Shown here piece after piece: positions 21,271-30,955 of a stretch of 64,000 nt of DNA. The DNA is taken from assembly GCF_000695835.1 (NCBI RefSeq), contig NZ_CP007521.1:1-64000 (forward strand), given 5' to 3'. The translations under genes and the position numbers were made by a program. Within the stretch, counting starts at the first letter, position 1. Each line of letters opens with the position of its first letter. Below the pieces are notes generated by a model. That model worked only from the letters and a program-made list of their open reading frames with translations, was not told the DNA's origin and did no database searches. The DNA is from Mycoplasmopsis californica. GTDB lineage: Bacteria > Bacillota_I > Bacilli_A > Mycoplasmatales > Metamycoplasmataceae.

Positions 21271-21612
21271 CTATTTTTCGTTCTTGATTTGCTCCAAAAT
21301 TTTTTCAATTTTCATTGCACCGTCAATAACTGTATCTAATTCAAAATGCAACTCGGGAACTTTACGTCAATCTAATGAATGTGCGATTGATTTTCTAATA
21401 TAACCCGATGCATTTCGAATAGCTTCAAGACCTTCTTGTTGCTTTTCGCTAAAGGTTACAAAGATTTTTGCGTGTGAAGAATCTGCAGAAAGTTCACAGT
21501 CAACAACTGTTGGATTGATAATATTTGCGTTTGTTAATTCAGTAGTCACAATTTGAGCAATCATTGTTTTCAACTGACTTTCTTTTCTTAATGAATTTAT
21601 GTGTTTACTCAT
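21271..21612 (-). CDS. rbfA: Ribosome-binding factor A
   Basis: RbfA is a KH-fold factor needed for maturation of the 30S subunit. The 113-residue product has the family pattern: an N-terminal basic helix (LRKESQLKTMIAQIV), the beta segment DSSHAKIFVTF, and RKVPELHFELDTVIDGAMKI near the end. One TGA supplies Trp before RKVPEL. The gene stands alone on the minus strand between parC and ppa. AAGGAAGAAT precedes the ATG. Confidence 0.93.
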
Positions 21613-21800
21613 AATTCTTCCTTTCTTTGTTATTAGGATTTTTATTCTTTACTTAAATTATATTACTTAAATAAGACAATAAGGCTAGATTGATAAATAT
21701 TTATAATAAATTAAATTAGGTAACTATAACTGGTATACAGCGAATTCATTGCAATTTAATTTTTCAAATTCAATAGCATTTTGTGTGTATTGGGTAAAAA

Positions 21801-21821
21801 AACTTGCCATTAAGGCAAGTT
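21801..21821 (-). terminator. Terminator of ppa
   Basis: The stem AACTTGCC (21801-21808) with GGCAAGTT (21814-21821) lies 4 bases after the ppa stop. On the minus strand it is followed by a run of T. Confidence 0.75.
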
Positions 21822-21825
21822 GAAG

Positions 21826-22386
21826 TTAGAATTCATATTTTTCTGGGTGTTCAGACATCATTTTAGCTACAAATTCTTTTTTAGGTAAAGATCCATGTTG
21901 AACCATTAGTTGTTTACATTCTTCAAGTTCTTCCATTGCTCATTGCTCGTCTTCAAAACCTGTCACTTTTGATGCTCCTGGTTTTTTTCAGTTTTTATAG
22001 TTGTTGAAAAATGTTTCAATATCTTTTAAAAATGGTTCAGGTAATTCCGCAAGGGAATTGATATTATCTAAGCGATAATCATCTGCATGAACTGCAATTA
22101 ATTTTGTGTCTGTTTCTCCTGAATCGATCATTTTCATTGCGCCGATAATTCTTGCATTTAAAACAACGCCAGGAATAAATTTTTCTGGTGAATAAACTAA
22201 AACATCTAATTCATCACCGTCTCAGTCAAGGGCGTTTGGAATAAAGCCATAGTTGGCTGGATAAACAAAGTCTCCTCTTAGAATTCTGTCTACGTGAATT
22301 TGACCATCTGCACGATCGAATTCGTACTTGATATTAGATCCCTTTGGGATTTCAATTTTAATTTCAATAATATTTTCTTTTGACAT
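21826..22386 (-). CDS. ppa: Inorganic pyrophosphatase (family I)
   Basis: This soluble enzyme hydrolyses pyrophosphate made during nucleic acid and aminoacyl-tRNA synthesis. The 186-residue product has the family I active site: [23 protein letters not shown] and the metal-binding signature DGDELDVLV, followed by [17 protein letters not shown] codons are Trp. Length matches bacterial family I enzymes. A single-gene unit with its own terminator. Confidence 0.96.
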
Positions 22387-22540
22387 AGTTTAATTATAAA
22401 CATAAAGAAGCAAATAAATTAAACGTAATGTGCAAATTTATTAATTAAAGTGAAATTTAATACCAAATAAAGGAAATAATTTTATAATAATAGACATATA
22501 TAGTTAATTTTGACATTTAAAATTGATGAGAGGTATAAAA

Positions 22541-23998
22541 ATGAAAAAAGCTTTTAGCGAAAAAGGAGTTGCTTATACAGGGCACATCGATGCTGAATTT
22601 GATGCTATCGTTGTTGGAGCGGGTCCTGGTGGATATCTAGCAGCTGAAGAATTAGGTAAGTCAGGCAAAAAAACTCTAATTATTGAAAAAGAATTTTGAG
22701 GCGGCGTTTGCTTGAACGTTGGATGTATTCCAACTAAGGCGATGTTAGCATCGGCACACATTATTGACACATTAAAACACGCTGCTGACTATGGTGTTGT
22801 TGCTAATTTAGAAGATTTAAAAATTAATTTAGAAGAAACTTGAAGAAAAATGCACGAAAGAAAAGCTGCTGTTGTTAAGCAAATTTCTGCTGGTGTAAAA
22901 ATGTTGATGAAAGGTAGCAAAGTAGCTATTGAAGAAGGTGAAGCTGAATGATTAGGTTCACACGTGGTGAAAGTAAACGATAAAGTTTACAAAGGTCAAA
23001 ATATTATTATGGCTATGGGTAGCCGTGCTCGTAAATTAAATTTAGAAGGTTTTGAGCAAGGGTACAAAGACTTTAAGGTGATAACATCACGTGAAGCGAT
23101 TAACTGAGATAAAGAATTGCCAAAATCAGTAACTATTGTTGGTGGAGGTGTTATTGGTGTTGAATTTGCTCAGGTTTTTGCAACTGCTGGTTCAAAAGTT
23201 ACAATTATTCAAAACACTGATAGTTTATTAACAGGTTTAGACAAAGATGTGATTAAGGAAATTACAAAAGCGTTTAAAGCTCGTGGTATTGAAGTTATTT
23301 ATGGAGCATCAACTACTGCGTTAAACGATAAAAAAGAGCTTGTTTATACAGTGAATGGAGAAGAAAAAACAATAGAAAGTGATATTTACTTGCTAGCTGT
23401 TGGTCGTGTCCCAAGTTCTCAAAACCTAGAAAAAACAGGTGTTGAAATTGGCCCAAGAGGTGAAGTTATTGTTGATGAATACTTGAGAACAAACGTTGAA
23501 AATGTTTATGCAATTGGTGACTTAACAGCACAAAATATGTTAGCTCACGTTGCTTATCAACACGCTTTAGTTGCCGTAGCACATATTTTAGGCCATGATG
23601 TTAAATATCTTCTTTCAAAACCTACTCCTGGATGCATCTACACGCACCCAGAGATTGCGGTTGTTGGCTTAACAGAAGAAAAAGCAAAAGAACTAGGAAT
23701 GGATGTATTTTCTTCAAAATATGCATTTGCATATTTAGGAAAAGCAATTGCGACAAAAGATACAGAAGGGTTCTGTAAACTTGTTGTTGACCGTCAAAGT
23801 GGATTAATTGTTGGTGGGTCGATTATTGGTGCAAATGCTACAGATTATATTGCAGAAATTGCAATGGCAATGGAACATAAATTAAGTGTTTCGGATGTTA
23901 CTTATACAACTCACCCTCACCCAACATTTAATGAAATTGTTTGAGAAGCAGCGCGTTCAGCACACTTAAAATTAGAGTTAGAAAAAGCTAAGATTTAA
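22541..23998 (+). CDS. pdhD: Dihydrolipoamide dehydrogenase (E3)
   Basis: E3 reoxidises dihydrolipoyl groups of the pyruvate dehydrogenase complex, reducing NAD. The 485-residue flavoprotein has the FAD motif VVGAGPGGYLAAEE (from about residue 25), the redox disulfide GGVCLNVGCIPTK, the NAD motif IVGGGVIGVEFA, the second FAD motif NVYAIGDL, and the catalytic His-Glu pair in THPHPTFNE. Many mycoplasma E3 proteins carry an N-terminal lipoyl domain. Here only a linker-like stub (KGVAYTGHIDAEFD) remains, while a free lipoyl protein is encoded at 30580. It stands apart from the E2 locus and ends at a clear terminator. Confidence 0.94.
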
Positions 23999-24003
23999 TT
24001 ACT

Positions 24004-24029
24004 AAAAAAGTGCAATTGGCACTTTTTTA
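24004..24029 (+). terminator. Terminator of the E3 gene
   Basis: The stem AAAAAAGTGC (24004-24013) with GCACTTTTTT (24019-24028) follows the stop by 5 bases and ends in T. Confidence 0.8.
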
Positions 24030-24074
24030 TCATCTGGAAAGTGATGTTGCACTTTTGGAATTGATAATTGTGTG

Positions 24075-24080
24075 TATAAT
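24075..24080 (+). promoter_or_regulatory. -10 box of a leaderless promoter (YtpR-like gene)
   Basis: TATAAT preceded by TGTG, an extended -10-like context. The ATG follows after 6 bases (TTTCCT) without a Shine-Dalgarno. Confidence 0.6.
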
Positions 24081-24086
24081 TTTCCT

Positions 24087-24734
24087 ATGGCCATTTTAGT
24101 TAAATATGATATAGAATTTAATAATATTTTTGAATTGATTTATAACACAAGCGTAATTAGTGATGATTATGAGATTATCAATCTAGAAAAATCTAAATTA
24201 ATTGTTCATTATGATAAAAATACAATGAATGTAGCGTCAGTGGTTATTGAGCAAAATTCAATTAATCATTTAAAACAATGATCAATAGCTAGCGATAATT
24301 TTAAAAGCAAAATAGAAGAAAATATCAATAAAAATACTGAAAAACAATACATTTTTACTGATAAAGCTACTATTAATGTTGGAAAAATCATTGAGCGCTC
24401 ACCGCATCCCAAAAGTGAAAAATTATTTGTTTTAAAAGTCGATTTTGGTAATGAAGTTAAACAAATTATTACAAATACAACTTACACATCTAAAGGTAAA
24501 TATTTAGCTTGATACAATGCAGGTTCACTTAGCCCTGATGGAAACGAAATTAAATTAGGTGAGGTAATGGGGGTTAGTAGCGAGGGTATGCTTTGTTCCG
24601 CGGACTCTTTAGGGTTAACTGATTTTAAAGAAGAATTTGAAAATGATGTGTTAGCATCCATAGAAAATAATCAAAAGGATATGAAATTAGGCGAAAATAT
24701 TACTAATTTTTGACCTGAGTTAGTCGGACTATAA
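24087..24734 (+). CDS. YtpR-like tRNA-binding domain protein
   Basis: A 215-residue protein with a C-terminal EMAP/tRNA-binding fold: INVGKIIERSPHPKSEKLFVLKVDF, which fits the family pattern (VGxV, HPxaxKL), then SLSPDGNEIKLGEVMGVSSEGMLCSADSLGL. This resembles YtpR, a relative of the PheT N-terminal domain. The first 90 residues are a variable, AT-rich N-terminus. Its cellular role is not established. It lies 12 bases before tyrS and is likely co-transcribed with it; transcription probably begins at the ATG itself. Confidence 0.8.
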
Positions 24735-24746
24735 AAAGAGGTGATA

Positions 24747-25985
24747 ATGAATGTGCTAAAGGAATTAAAAGATAGAGGAATCTTAAAACAGATTTCAAAT
24801 GAAGAAAAATTCAATCAACTTAAACCTTCTGAGGTAGCTGTTTATGCAGGTTTTGATCCTACTGCTAAAAGTTTACACCTAGGGAACTATATTATAATGG
24901 CGACCTTAAAAAGATTTCAGATTGCGGGATTTAAAACGTATGCAATGGTAGGGGGAGCGACCGGGATGATTGGCGACCCTTCGTTCAGAGATTCTGAAAG
25001 AATTTTGCTTGATAATTCGCAAGTTAATGAAAATAAAAACAAAATTAAATTACAATTAAGCAAAATTGGCTTAGATGTAATCGACAATTACGAAATTTAT
25101 AAAGATATGAATATATTGACATTTTTAAGAGATGTTGGTAAATTAGTTAATATTTCATATATGCTTGCAAAAGATTCTGTTTCTTCTCGAATTAATAGAG
25201 GGTTATCATTTACTGAATTTGCTTATACACTGCTTCAAGGAAATGACTTTTTGAACTTATACACAAATGATAATATTAGAGTTCAAATTGGGGGATCGGA
25301 CCAATGAGGTAATATTACGACAGGATTAGACATGATTTCGACAGTTTTCGGCGATGCGAATGCAAAAGCCGTAGGTATTACTTTAAATCTTTTAACTGAT
25401 GAAAATGGAAATAAAATTGGTAAAAGTACTGGTGGTGGAGCCTTATGATTGGATAAAACAATGTCTTCCCCATATAATATGTACCAATATTTAGTGACGC
25501 AAGGTGATTTCGTTACTGAAAAAATGTTATACTGATTTACTTTTTTAAAAATTGAAGAAATTGCCAAAATTATTGAAAAACATTCACAAAATCCAGCAAA
25601 ACAATACGCCCAGCAACGTTTAGCTTATGAGGTTGTTAAAGATATTTTCGGGGAAGAAGATGCTCAAATTTCAAAAAACATAGCATCTATTTTATATTCT
25701 AAGGACTTTGATGCAACTCAATTAAACGTCTCAGATATTGAGTTAATGCAACCTTATTTAAAAGTTGTGCAGGTGCATAAAAACGCAAATTTAATTGAAG
25801 AATTAATTGGCAATAAGATCCTTAATTCAAAACGTGAAGCAAGAGAATTTATCCAAACGCAAGCATTAAGAGTTGATGGTGAGGCAGTAACCGAGTCTTA
25901 TAACTTTAATCCTAAATTTTATCAAGGTAAATTTGCTATACTTAAAAAAGGTAAAAAACAAACTATTTTGTTAAAAACAATATAA
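24747..25985 (+). CDS. tyrS: Tyrosyl-tRNA synthetase
   Basis: TyrS charges tRNA-Tyr. The 412-residue class I enzyme has AGFDPTAKSLHLGNYI (HIGH motif as HLGN), the tyrosine pocket (YTLLQGNDFLNLY, QIGGSDQWGN with Trp from TGA), KIGKSTGG (KMSKS-type), and a C-terminal S4 domain (NSKREAREFIQTQALRVDGE). ATG 24747 follows AGAGGTG; an in-frame GTG at 24741 lies in the ribosome site and is rejected. A tRNA gene follows at 10 bases. Confidence 0.95.
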
Positions 25986-25994
25986 TTTGTTTAT

Positions 25995-26068
25995 GCCGAT
26001 TTCGCTTAGTGGTAAAGCAGCTGACTCGTAATCAGTAGCCACGAGTTCGATTCTCGTAATCGGCACCA
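25995..26068 (+). tRNA. tRNA-Thr (anticodon CGU)
   Basis: A complete cloverleaf. The acceptor stem is GCCGATT (25995-26001) with AATCGGC (26058-26064), then A and CCA. The anticodon loop CTCGTAA holds CGT, and the T arm contains CGAGTTCGATTCTCG. The CCA end is encoded. CGU reads the rare codon ACG. A small hairpin at 26078-26096 follows. Confidence 0.95.
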
Positions 26069-26077
26069 TATGATGTT

Positions 26078-26099
26078 AAAGGCTGTGTAGGCCTTTTTT
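26078..26099 (+). terminator. Terminator after tyrS/tRNA-Thr
   Basis: AAAGGC (26078-26083) pairs with GCCTTT (26091-26096) and is followed by TTT. Confidence 0.65.
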
Positions 26100-26198
26100 C
26101 TTTTTTTCAATATCAATAAGTTAGTATTTCGTGCTTTTTGTTGTATGTTTTTAGTAAAAAATATTAAAATATAATTAATTTATGTTAAGGAGTGAATT

Positions 26199-26858
26199 AT
26201 GAAGAATAATAAACTAAAAATTCTAGTTGGTTTTGGATTTGTTTCATCGATTGCGGCATTAAGTGCTACTATAATACATGTTTCAGTTGCGTCAAAAATA
26301 GAGAAAAATTCTAAAAATGAGGTAATTAAATTGTTGGATGAAAACATTAAAAAAATAAATGACCATAAAAATAAATTATCATCATCTGATTTTGTTGATG
26401 GCGATTATAAAAAAGCATTAGAAGATTATAAAGCTTTCATCGATTTATATGAGTTGTTATATAGTCAACCAAAAATAAATTCTGACATAGATTTAATTAA
26501 AAAAATGAATCAATCAAAGGATATTTTAGAAACATTCCCTGGATTTTTAACAAGACTTAATAATCAACTAATTTATAATGAAAATATTGCTCTTGCAAAA
26601 TTTGCTCACGTAATATTTGATTTGTTTACATTAAGAAACGAAACAAGAAATCTAACATCATTAACCGAAGATAGAAAAAAAGTAATTATTAGCGAAATAA
26701 TACCTAATTTAAGAAAAGGTATTAAAAATGGTTATAAAAATTCAAAATATTTACGAGAAAATAGTGAATTTAAAAATCAAGACATAAAATATAATAATGA
26801 GTTGGAAGCTATTTTAGTAAAAATAAATTCAAAAAGTCTAATTAACATAATGTCTTAA
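26199..26858 (+). CDS. Membrane-anchored coiled-coil protein of unknown function
   Basis: A 219-residue protein I do not recognise. Residues 1-30 form a basic start and one hydrophobic segment (ILVGFGFVSSIAALSATIIHV) without a lipobox cysteine, so it is probably anchored by an uncleaved signal. The remainder is Lys-, Asn- and Glu-rich and predicted helical (KNEVIKLLDENIKKINDHKN), suggesting an extracellular coiled coil. It has a good ribosome site (AAGGAGT) and its own terminators, so it is a single-gene unit. Likely a surface protein; function unknown. Confidence 0.75.
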   Translation: MKNNKLKILVGFGFVSSIAALSATIIHVSVASKIEKNSKNEVIKLLDENIKKINDHKNKLSSSDFVDGDYKKALEDYKAFIDLYELLYSQPKINSDIDLIKKMNQSKDILETFPGFLTRLNNQLIYNENIALAKFAHVIFDLFTLRNETRNLTSLTEDRKKVIISEIIPNLRKGIKNGYKNSKYLRENSEFKNQDIKYNNELEAILVKINSKSLINIMS

Positions 26859-26874
26859 ATATATTTAGCAGTAT

Positions 26875-26902
26875 AAATACTGATTAATTAACAGTATTTT
26901 TT
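26875..26902 (+). terminator. Terminator of the coiled-coil protein gene
   Basis: AAATACTG (26875-26882) pairs loosely with CAGTATTT (26892-26899), with a T-run after it. Confidence 0.6.
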
Positions 26903-26916
26903 AATAAATATCAAAA

Positions 26917-26940
26917 AATCCACATTTTATATTGTGGATT
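26917..26940. terminator. Terminator of ackA (bidirectional)
   Basis: The perfect stem AATCCACA (26917-26924) with TGTGGATT (26933-26940) lies 16 bases downstream of the ackA stop; a run of T follows it on the minus strand. Confidence 0.7.
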
Positions 26941-26956
26941 TTATATTTACGAAATT

Positions 26957-28144
26957 TTAATTAGATTTAATTAGCTTTTTTGCATAGCGTGCAATAACAA
27001 TTTCTTCATCTGTACGAACTTTATAGATTGGAAATTTTGAACCAGGTGTAGAAATAACCATATAATCATCATAATTAGCGTTGTTTTTAGGTCCTGAGAC
27101 TTTGATGCCGTAGGCATGTAAACCTTTAACAACCATATCTCTTACTATATGATCATTTTCGCCAATCCCAGCAGTGAAAACAAGAGCATCAACATTTTTA
27201 CCTATTTTATTTAGGTAGCTCGCAATATAATCAACTGCTCTGGAAACAAATATATCAATAGCCAATTTTGCACGTGGTTCCTTATCATAAACTTTATGTA
27301 GGTCTCTAATATCGTTTGAAATACCAGAAACTCCTAATAATCCTGATTGTTTAACCATCATGTCCTGTACTTCTTGGGCGTCCTGATTTTCAACTCTTAC
27401 TAAATAATCAGTAATACCAGGATCAATTCCGCCTGGACGCGTACCCATCATTAAACCGTCATATGAACTGAAACCTACTGAAACATCGTATGATTTTGAG
27501 TCTTTTACAGCACAAATTGAACTACCTGAACCAAGATGAGCAATAACAATATTAACTTTTTTCTTGTTCAATACTTTTTGCATTTTTCAGGTGATATAGT
27601 CATGACTTAACCCGTGGTAACCGAATTTTTTGATATGGAATTTTTCAGCTCATTCCCGATTAATTGGAAAAGTTTGATTTATAAGTGGAATTGTTGTGTG
27701 AAAAGCGGTATCCTGGCAAATAACTTTAGTTACATTTGGCAATGCAACTTGAAATGCCTGTACGGCATCAAGAGTTGCTGGCGCGTGTAAGGGAATAAAT
27801 TTTGCAGCTTCTTGAATACCTGATTTAACTTCATCTGTATAAATTACTGGGGAAAGAAATTTGTGGCCTGCATAAGGCGTCCTAAAACCAACGACTAATA
27901 TTTCACTAAAATCTCTAATAATACCGTGTTTTTCTCACAATTTTAGTAGTTCTTTAACAGCTATAACATGGTCAGGCATATCTACTTTATATTCAATAGT
28001 CTGATTATGATGCTTAATAATAATATTGCCGTCTAATCTAATACGTTCGCAAATACCTTTTGCTAAAAGTTCCATTTTTGTGTATGAATATAGTGCTCAT
28101 TTTAAACTTGAGCTACCTGCATTAACGGTTAGTATTTTTTGCAT
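26957..28144 (-). CDS. ackA: Acetate kinase
   Basis: AckA makes ATP and acetate from acetyl phosphate. The 395-residue product starts with the family signature LTVNAGSSSLKW (Trp from TGA) and contains NIVIAHLGSGSSICAV, GFSSYDGLMMGTRPGGIDPG, and VFTAGIGEND. Length is normal. It is the second gene of a pta-ackA pair: the two are separated by 2 bases. Together with E2/E3 elsewhere in the window it completes an acetyl-CoA to acetate pathway that yields ATP. Confidence 0.96.
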
Positions 28145-28146
28145 AA

Positions 28147-29112
28147 TTAAAGAAATTCATAACCTTTCAAAATAGTGATTGAGGTAACATCGATAACATC
28201 TTGAACGCTTGCACCACGACTAAAGTCGTTAATTGCACCGTTTACACCAACCATAATTGCTCCAACAGCTCCATATCCACCCATTCGTTGAGCTATTTTA
28301 CATCCTATGTTGCAACTTTCAAGATTTGGAAAAATGTAAACTCCGACTGGTTCTTGTGAAGCAGAAGGGAATTTTTTGCCACGAACACCTAAATCATAAG
28401 CCGAATCAAATTGCAATTCACCTTTAATAATATTTAAGCCTTTTTCATCAGCGATCTTAACAGCTTCCCTAACTAAATCTGGATTTTCGCCTTTACCTGA
28501 GCCATTTGTTGAATATGTTAGGAATGCTCCCAGTGAGTTCATGTCCATTGATTTGGCAAAATCTATTGCATTAGATGCCAAATCAACCAATTGATTTACA
28601 TCTGGTTTTTGAACTGTTGAAGGATCGGTAAAAATAACTTTTTCTTCCCCTTTGTGCATTATAATAACTGATGACATTGTTTTTATTCCAGGTTTAGGGC
28701 CAACGCATTTAAATGCAGCACGCAAGATATCTTGCGTTGAATATATCAATCCCCCGACAGCACTATCAATATCTTTATTTTTAATCATCATAGCACCATA
28801 ATAAGGACGATAACTTACTAATTTTCGACAGGTTTCTAAATCTTCTTTCCCTTTTCTAATTTCTGCCATTTTTTGAGCATATTGTTCAATTTTTTCAGTT
28901 TCCTGAGTTAAAATAATGTTTTTTAATCCATCCTGAACTACTTGGGTTTCGTTTTCAAGAAGCATAATTGGATTTGCTAAATTGTGTTCCTGAAGGTATA
29001 GAGCTGCTTCGCGTGCTCTTTTATCATCACCATCAATAAATAGAACTGATAATATTTTATTTTTTGCTTTTTTAGCAAGTAATGTTTGTATGTGTTCACT
29101 AAAATTTGACAT
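28147..29112 (-). CDS. pta: Phosphate acetyltransferase
   Basis: Pta converts acetyl-CoA and phosphate to acetyl phosphate. The 321-residue short-form enzyme has the family segments VGGLIYSTQDILRAAFKCVG, GELQFDSAYDLGVRGKKFP and VYIFPNLESCNIGCKIAQRM. It has no N-terminal regulatory extension. Ribosome site AAGGAG lies 9 bases before ATG 29112. The ackA gene follows at once. Confidence 0.96.
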   Translation of the reverse strand: MSNFSEHIQTLLAKKAKNKILSVLFIDGDDKRAREAALYLQEHNLANPIMLLENETQVVQDGLKNIILTQETEKIEQYAQKMAEIRKGKEDLETCRKLVSYRPYYGAMMIKNKDIDSAVGGLIYSTQDILRAAFKCVGPKPGIKTMSSVIIMHKGEEKVIFTDPSTVQKPDVNQLVDLASNAIDFAKSMDMNSLGAFLTYSTNGSGKGENPDLVREAVKIADEKGLNIIKGELQFDSAYDLGVRGKKFPSASQEPVGVYIFPNLESCNIGCKIAQRMGGYGAVGAIMVGVNGAINDFSRGASVQDVIDVTSITILKGYEFL

Positions 29113-29611
29113 TTTTACATCTCCTTTTTGTTGATATGTATTAACTAAATTTTATTATTTTTGGATTTGATTTTCAGACAAAAATAATTGTTCTTAATGA
29201 ACAAAATATTTTTTTATTTTTTTAATGTGTTTAGGTAGTTTCTGTTCAAGACTATATTATAGGTACATAAGTAAATACATCAATAAAAATAGGCGTTTAC
29301 AAAACACGAAAAATTTTTTCCATATATGTTTTTCATATTTCACAAAATTAACACATTTAATTTTTAAGAAGCTTTTAGAATTGAAATGGCGGAAAAGCGT
29401 TGATTAGTTTATCTGCGAAATTTTTGAGGTATTCAAAATTAAACAAAATCTTTTATGAAATTAAAATCGTAAATTTAGTTTTATATTATAATAAACATAG
29501 CAATATTAATGTTTTAGCCATTGATGCATCAGGCAACAAAAAACGTTAAATTGCTGTATAAAAAATTCAAATTTTATAGATCTTACCTATTCTATATTGG
29601 AGGAAAATAAT
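29113..29611. other. Long non-coding divergent region between pta and the pdh locus
   Basis: Almost 500 bases with no convincing gene. It must hold divergent promoters for pta (minus) and the PDH-linked genes (plus). TATAAT at 29487-29492 is a good -10 for the plus side and would leave a leader of about 115 bases before ATG 29612. A short open frame at 29225-29407 has no ribosome site and no recognisable product. I see no strong hairpin or known riboswitch. Confidence 0.5.
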
Positions 29612-29830
29612 ATGTCAAATTCAGAAGACAAAAAACCAGAATCAGCTCCTGCGGTTGTTGGTTTAATTAAAGTATCAGATGAAGTTTTAGATTTTTCATG
29701 CTTTAACAAGAAAAAAGAAGCTTGTGCAAAAGATGACAAAAAATGCATGGAAGAAGCTAAAAGTGATTGCGAACTTTCACCACGTGAAAAAGCAATTTTG
29801 GAAAGACTAAAAGCTAAAGAAGCTAAATAG
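29612..29830 (+). CDS. Small four-cysteine protein linked to pdhC
   Basis: A 72-residue charged protein I do not recognise. The N-terminal part is KPESAPAVVGLIKVSDEVLD. The middle holds four cysteines (FSCF, EACAK, KKCME, SDCEL), spaced 8-10 residues apart, and the C-terminus is a basic and acidic helix (REKAILERLKAKEAK). It has an excellent ribosome site (GGAGGAAAAT) and lies 15 bases before the E2 core gene, so it belongs to the same operon. SAPAV faintly recalls the start of an E1/E3-binding domain, but the similarity is too weak to name it. Function unknown. Confidence 0.78.
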   Translation: MSNSEDKKPESAPAVVGLIKVSDEVLDFSCFNKKKEACAKDDKKCMEEAKSDCELSPREKAILERLKAKEAK

Positions 29831-29845
29831 TTAAAGGGATTTAAA

Positions 29846-30577
29846 ATGGCAGAAATTATTCAACCTAAACCTTTAGAAGCTAAAGTTGAAAAAATAGCTC
29901 CAATTCGTAAAGCTATTGCTAAAAACTTAAAAACAGTGATGGATACAATTGCATATTGTGCTTTAACACGTAAAGGTGAAGTGAATGCATTGTGAGATCA
30001 TCGTAAAAAACACGTTGCTACAATTCAAGAAAAAGAAGGTGTTAAATTAACATTTTTATCTTGAATAGTTAAGGCAACAGCTATTGCATTGACTGAATTT
30101 CCAGCATTTTTAGGTGCTTGAAATAATGAAACTGGAGAAGTTACTTACCCAGAAACCGTAAATATTAACATTGCTGTTGATACGCCATATGGTCTAGTTG
30201 TTCCAGTTATTAGAAATGCAGAAAAAATTAGTATTGTTGAAATACAAAAAGAAATTGTTCGTTTAGCGGGTCTAGCTCAAGCTAAAAAATTAACTATGAA
30301 AGATATGTCAGGTGGACACTTCACAATTACAAACGTTGGTTCAGTTGGCGTTATGCATGGTTCTCCTATTCCTAACTTGGGACAGGTTGCGATTCTAGCT
30401 GTTGGAGCAATTGCTGACGAAGTTAAAGTTAATAAAGATGGGTCATTTGCGGCAACTAAACAACTATATTTAAGTATAGCTGCAGACCACCGTTGAGTTG
30501 ATGGTGCGGACATGGCTCGTTTAAATAACAGAATTTTTGAATTATTAGAAAAACCAGAATTATTAGGAGAATTATAA
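29846..30577 (+). CDS. pdhC: Pyruvate dehydrogenase E2 catalytic core without lipoyl domain
   Basis: Dihydrolipoamide acetyltransferase moves the acetyl group from a lipoyl arm to CoA. The 243-residue product is only the catalytic domain: PIRKAIAKNLKTVMD at the start, VDTPYGLVVPVIRNAEKIS, MSGGHFTITNVGSVG, and the catalytic AADHRWVDGADMARL with His and Asp. The lipoyl and E1/E3-binding domains that normally precede it (family length about 300-550) are missing, and the lipoyl domain is encoded separately just downstream. E1 genes are not in this window. Ribosome site AAAGGGA. Confidence 0.92.
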
Positions 30578-30579
30578 TT

Positions 30580-30816
30580 ATGTTCAGAATGAAATTTACA
30601 GACATCGGTGAAGGACTACACGAAGGAAAAGTTGCTGAAGTTTTTGTTAAAGTTGGTGATTCAGTTAAAGAAGGTGATTTACTATTCTCAGTTGAAACTG
30701 ACAAAATGACTTCAGAAATTCCTGCTCCTACAACAGGTGTTATTGCTGAAGTTTTAATCGAAGCAGGATCAGAAATCACAGTTGGTGATGAAATCTTTGT
30801 AATCGAAGAAAAATAA
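30580..30816 (+). CDS. Stand-alone lipoyl-domain protein
   Basis: A 78-residue protein that is a single lipoyl domain: MFRMKFTDIGEGLHEGKVAE at the start, GDSVKEGDLLFSVETDKMTSEI with the lipoyl-Lys in ETDKMTS, then PTTGVIAEVLIEAGSEITVG. Its ATG lies 2 bases after the E2 TAA. It most likely acts as a free swinging arm for E2 and E3, and as a substrate of the lipoate ligase at 4476-5456. Normal E2 has this domain at the N-terminus; here it is encoded after the catalytic domain as its own protein. A terminator follows, so the operon ends here. Confidence 0.9.
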   Translation: MFRMKFTDIGEGLHEGKVAEVFVKVGDSVKEGDLLFSVETDKMTSEIPAPTTGVIAEVLIEAGSEITVGDEIFVIEEK

Positions 30817-30826
30817 AAACATTCCT

Positions 30827-30856
30827 AAAAGTACTGTTAACAGCAGTACTTTTTTG
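30827..30856 (+). terminator. Terminator of the pdh locus
   Basis: AAAAGTACTG (30827-30836) pairs with CAGTACTTTT (30844-30853), followed by TT. Confidence 0.8.
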
Positions 30857-30955
30857 TTTTTTTATTATGTATTTTAGTCTTTGTGGTGATTAAGTTGTAA
30901 ATATTTGAATAATTTAATATTAATATAAAATATTATTAATATATTTAGGAGTGAC

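Noticed and set aside
29225-29407. Plus-strand open frame of 60 codons between pta and the pdh locus
   Set aside because: No ribosome site, unusual composition, no recognisable domain. Kept as non-coding.
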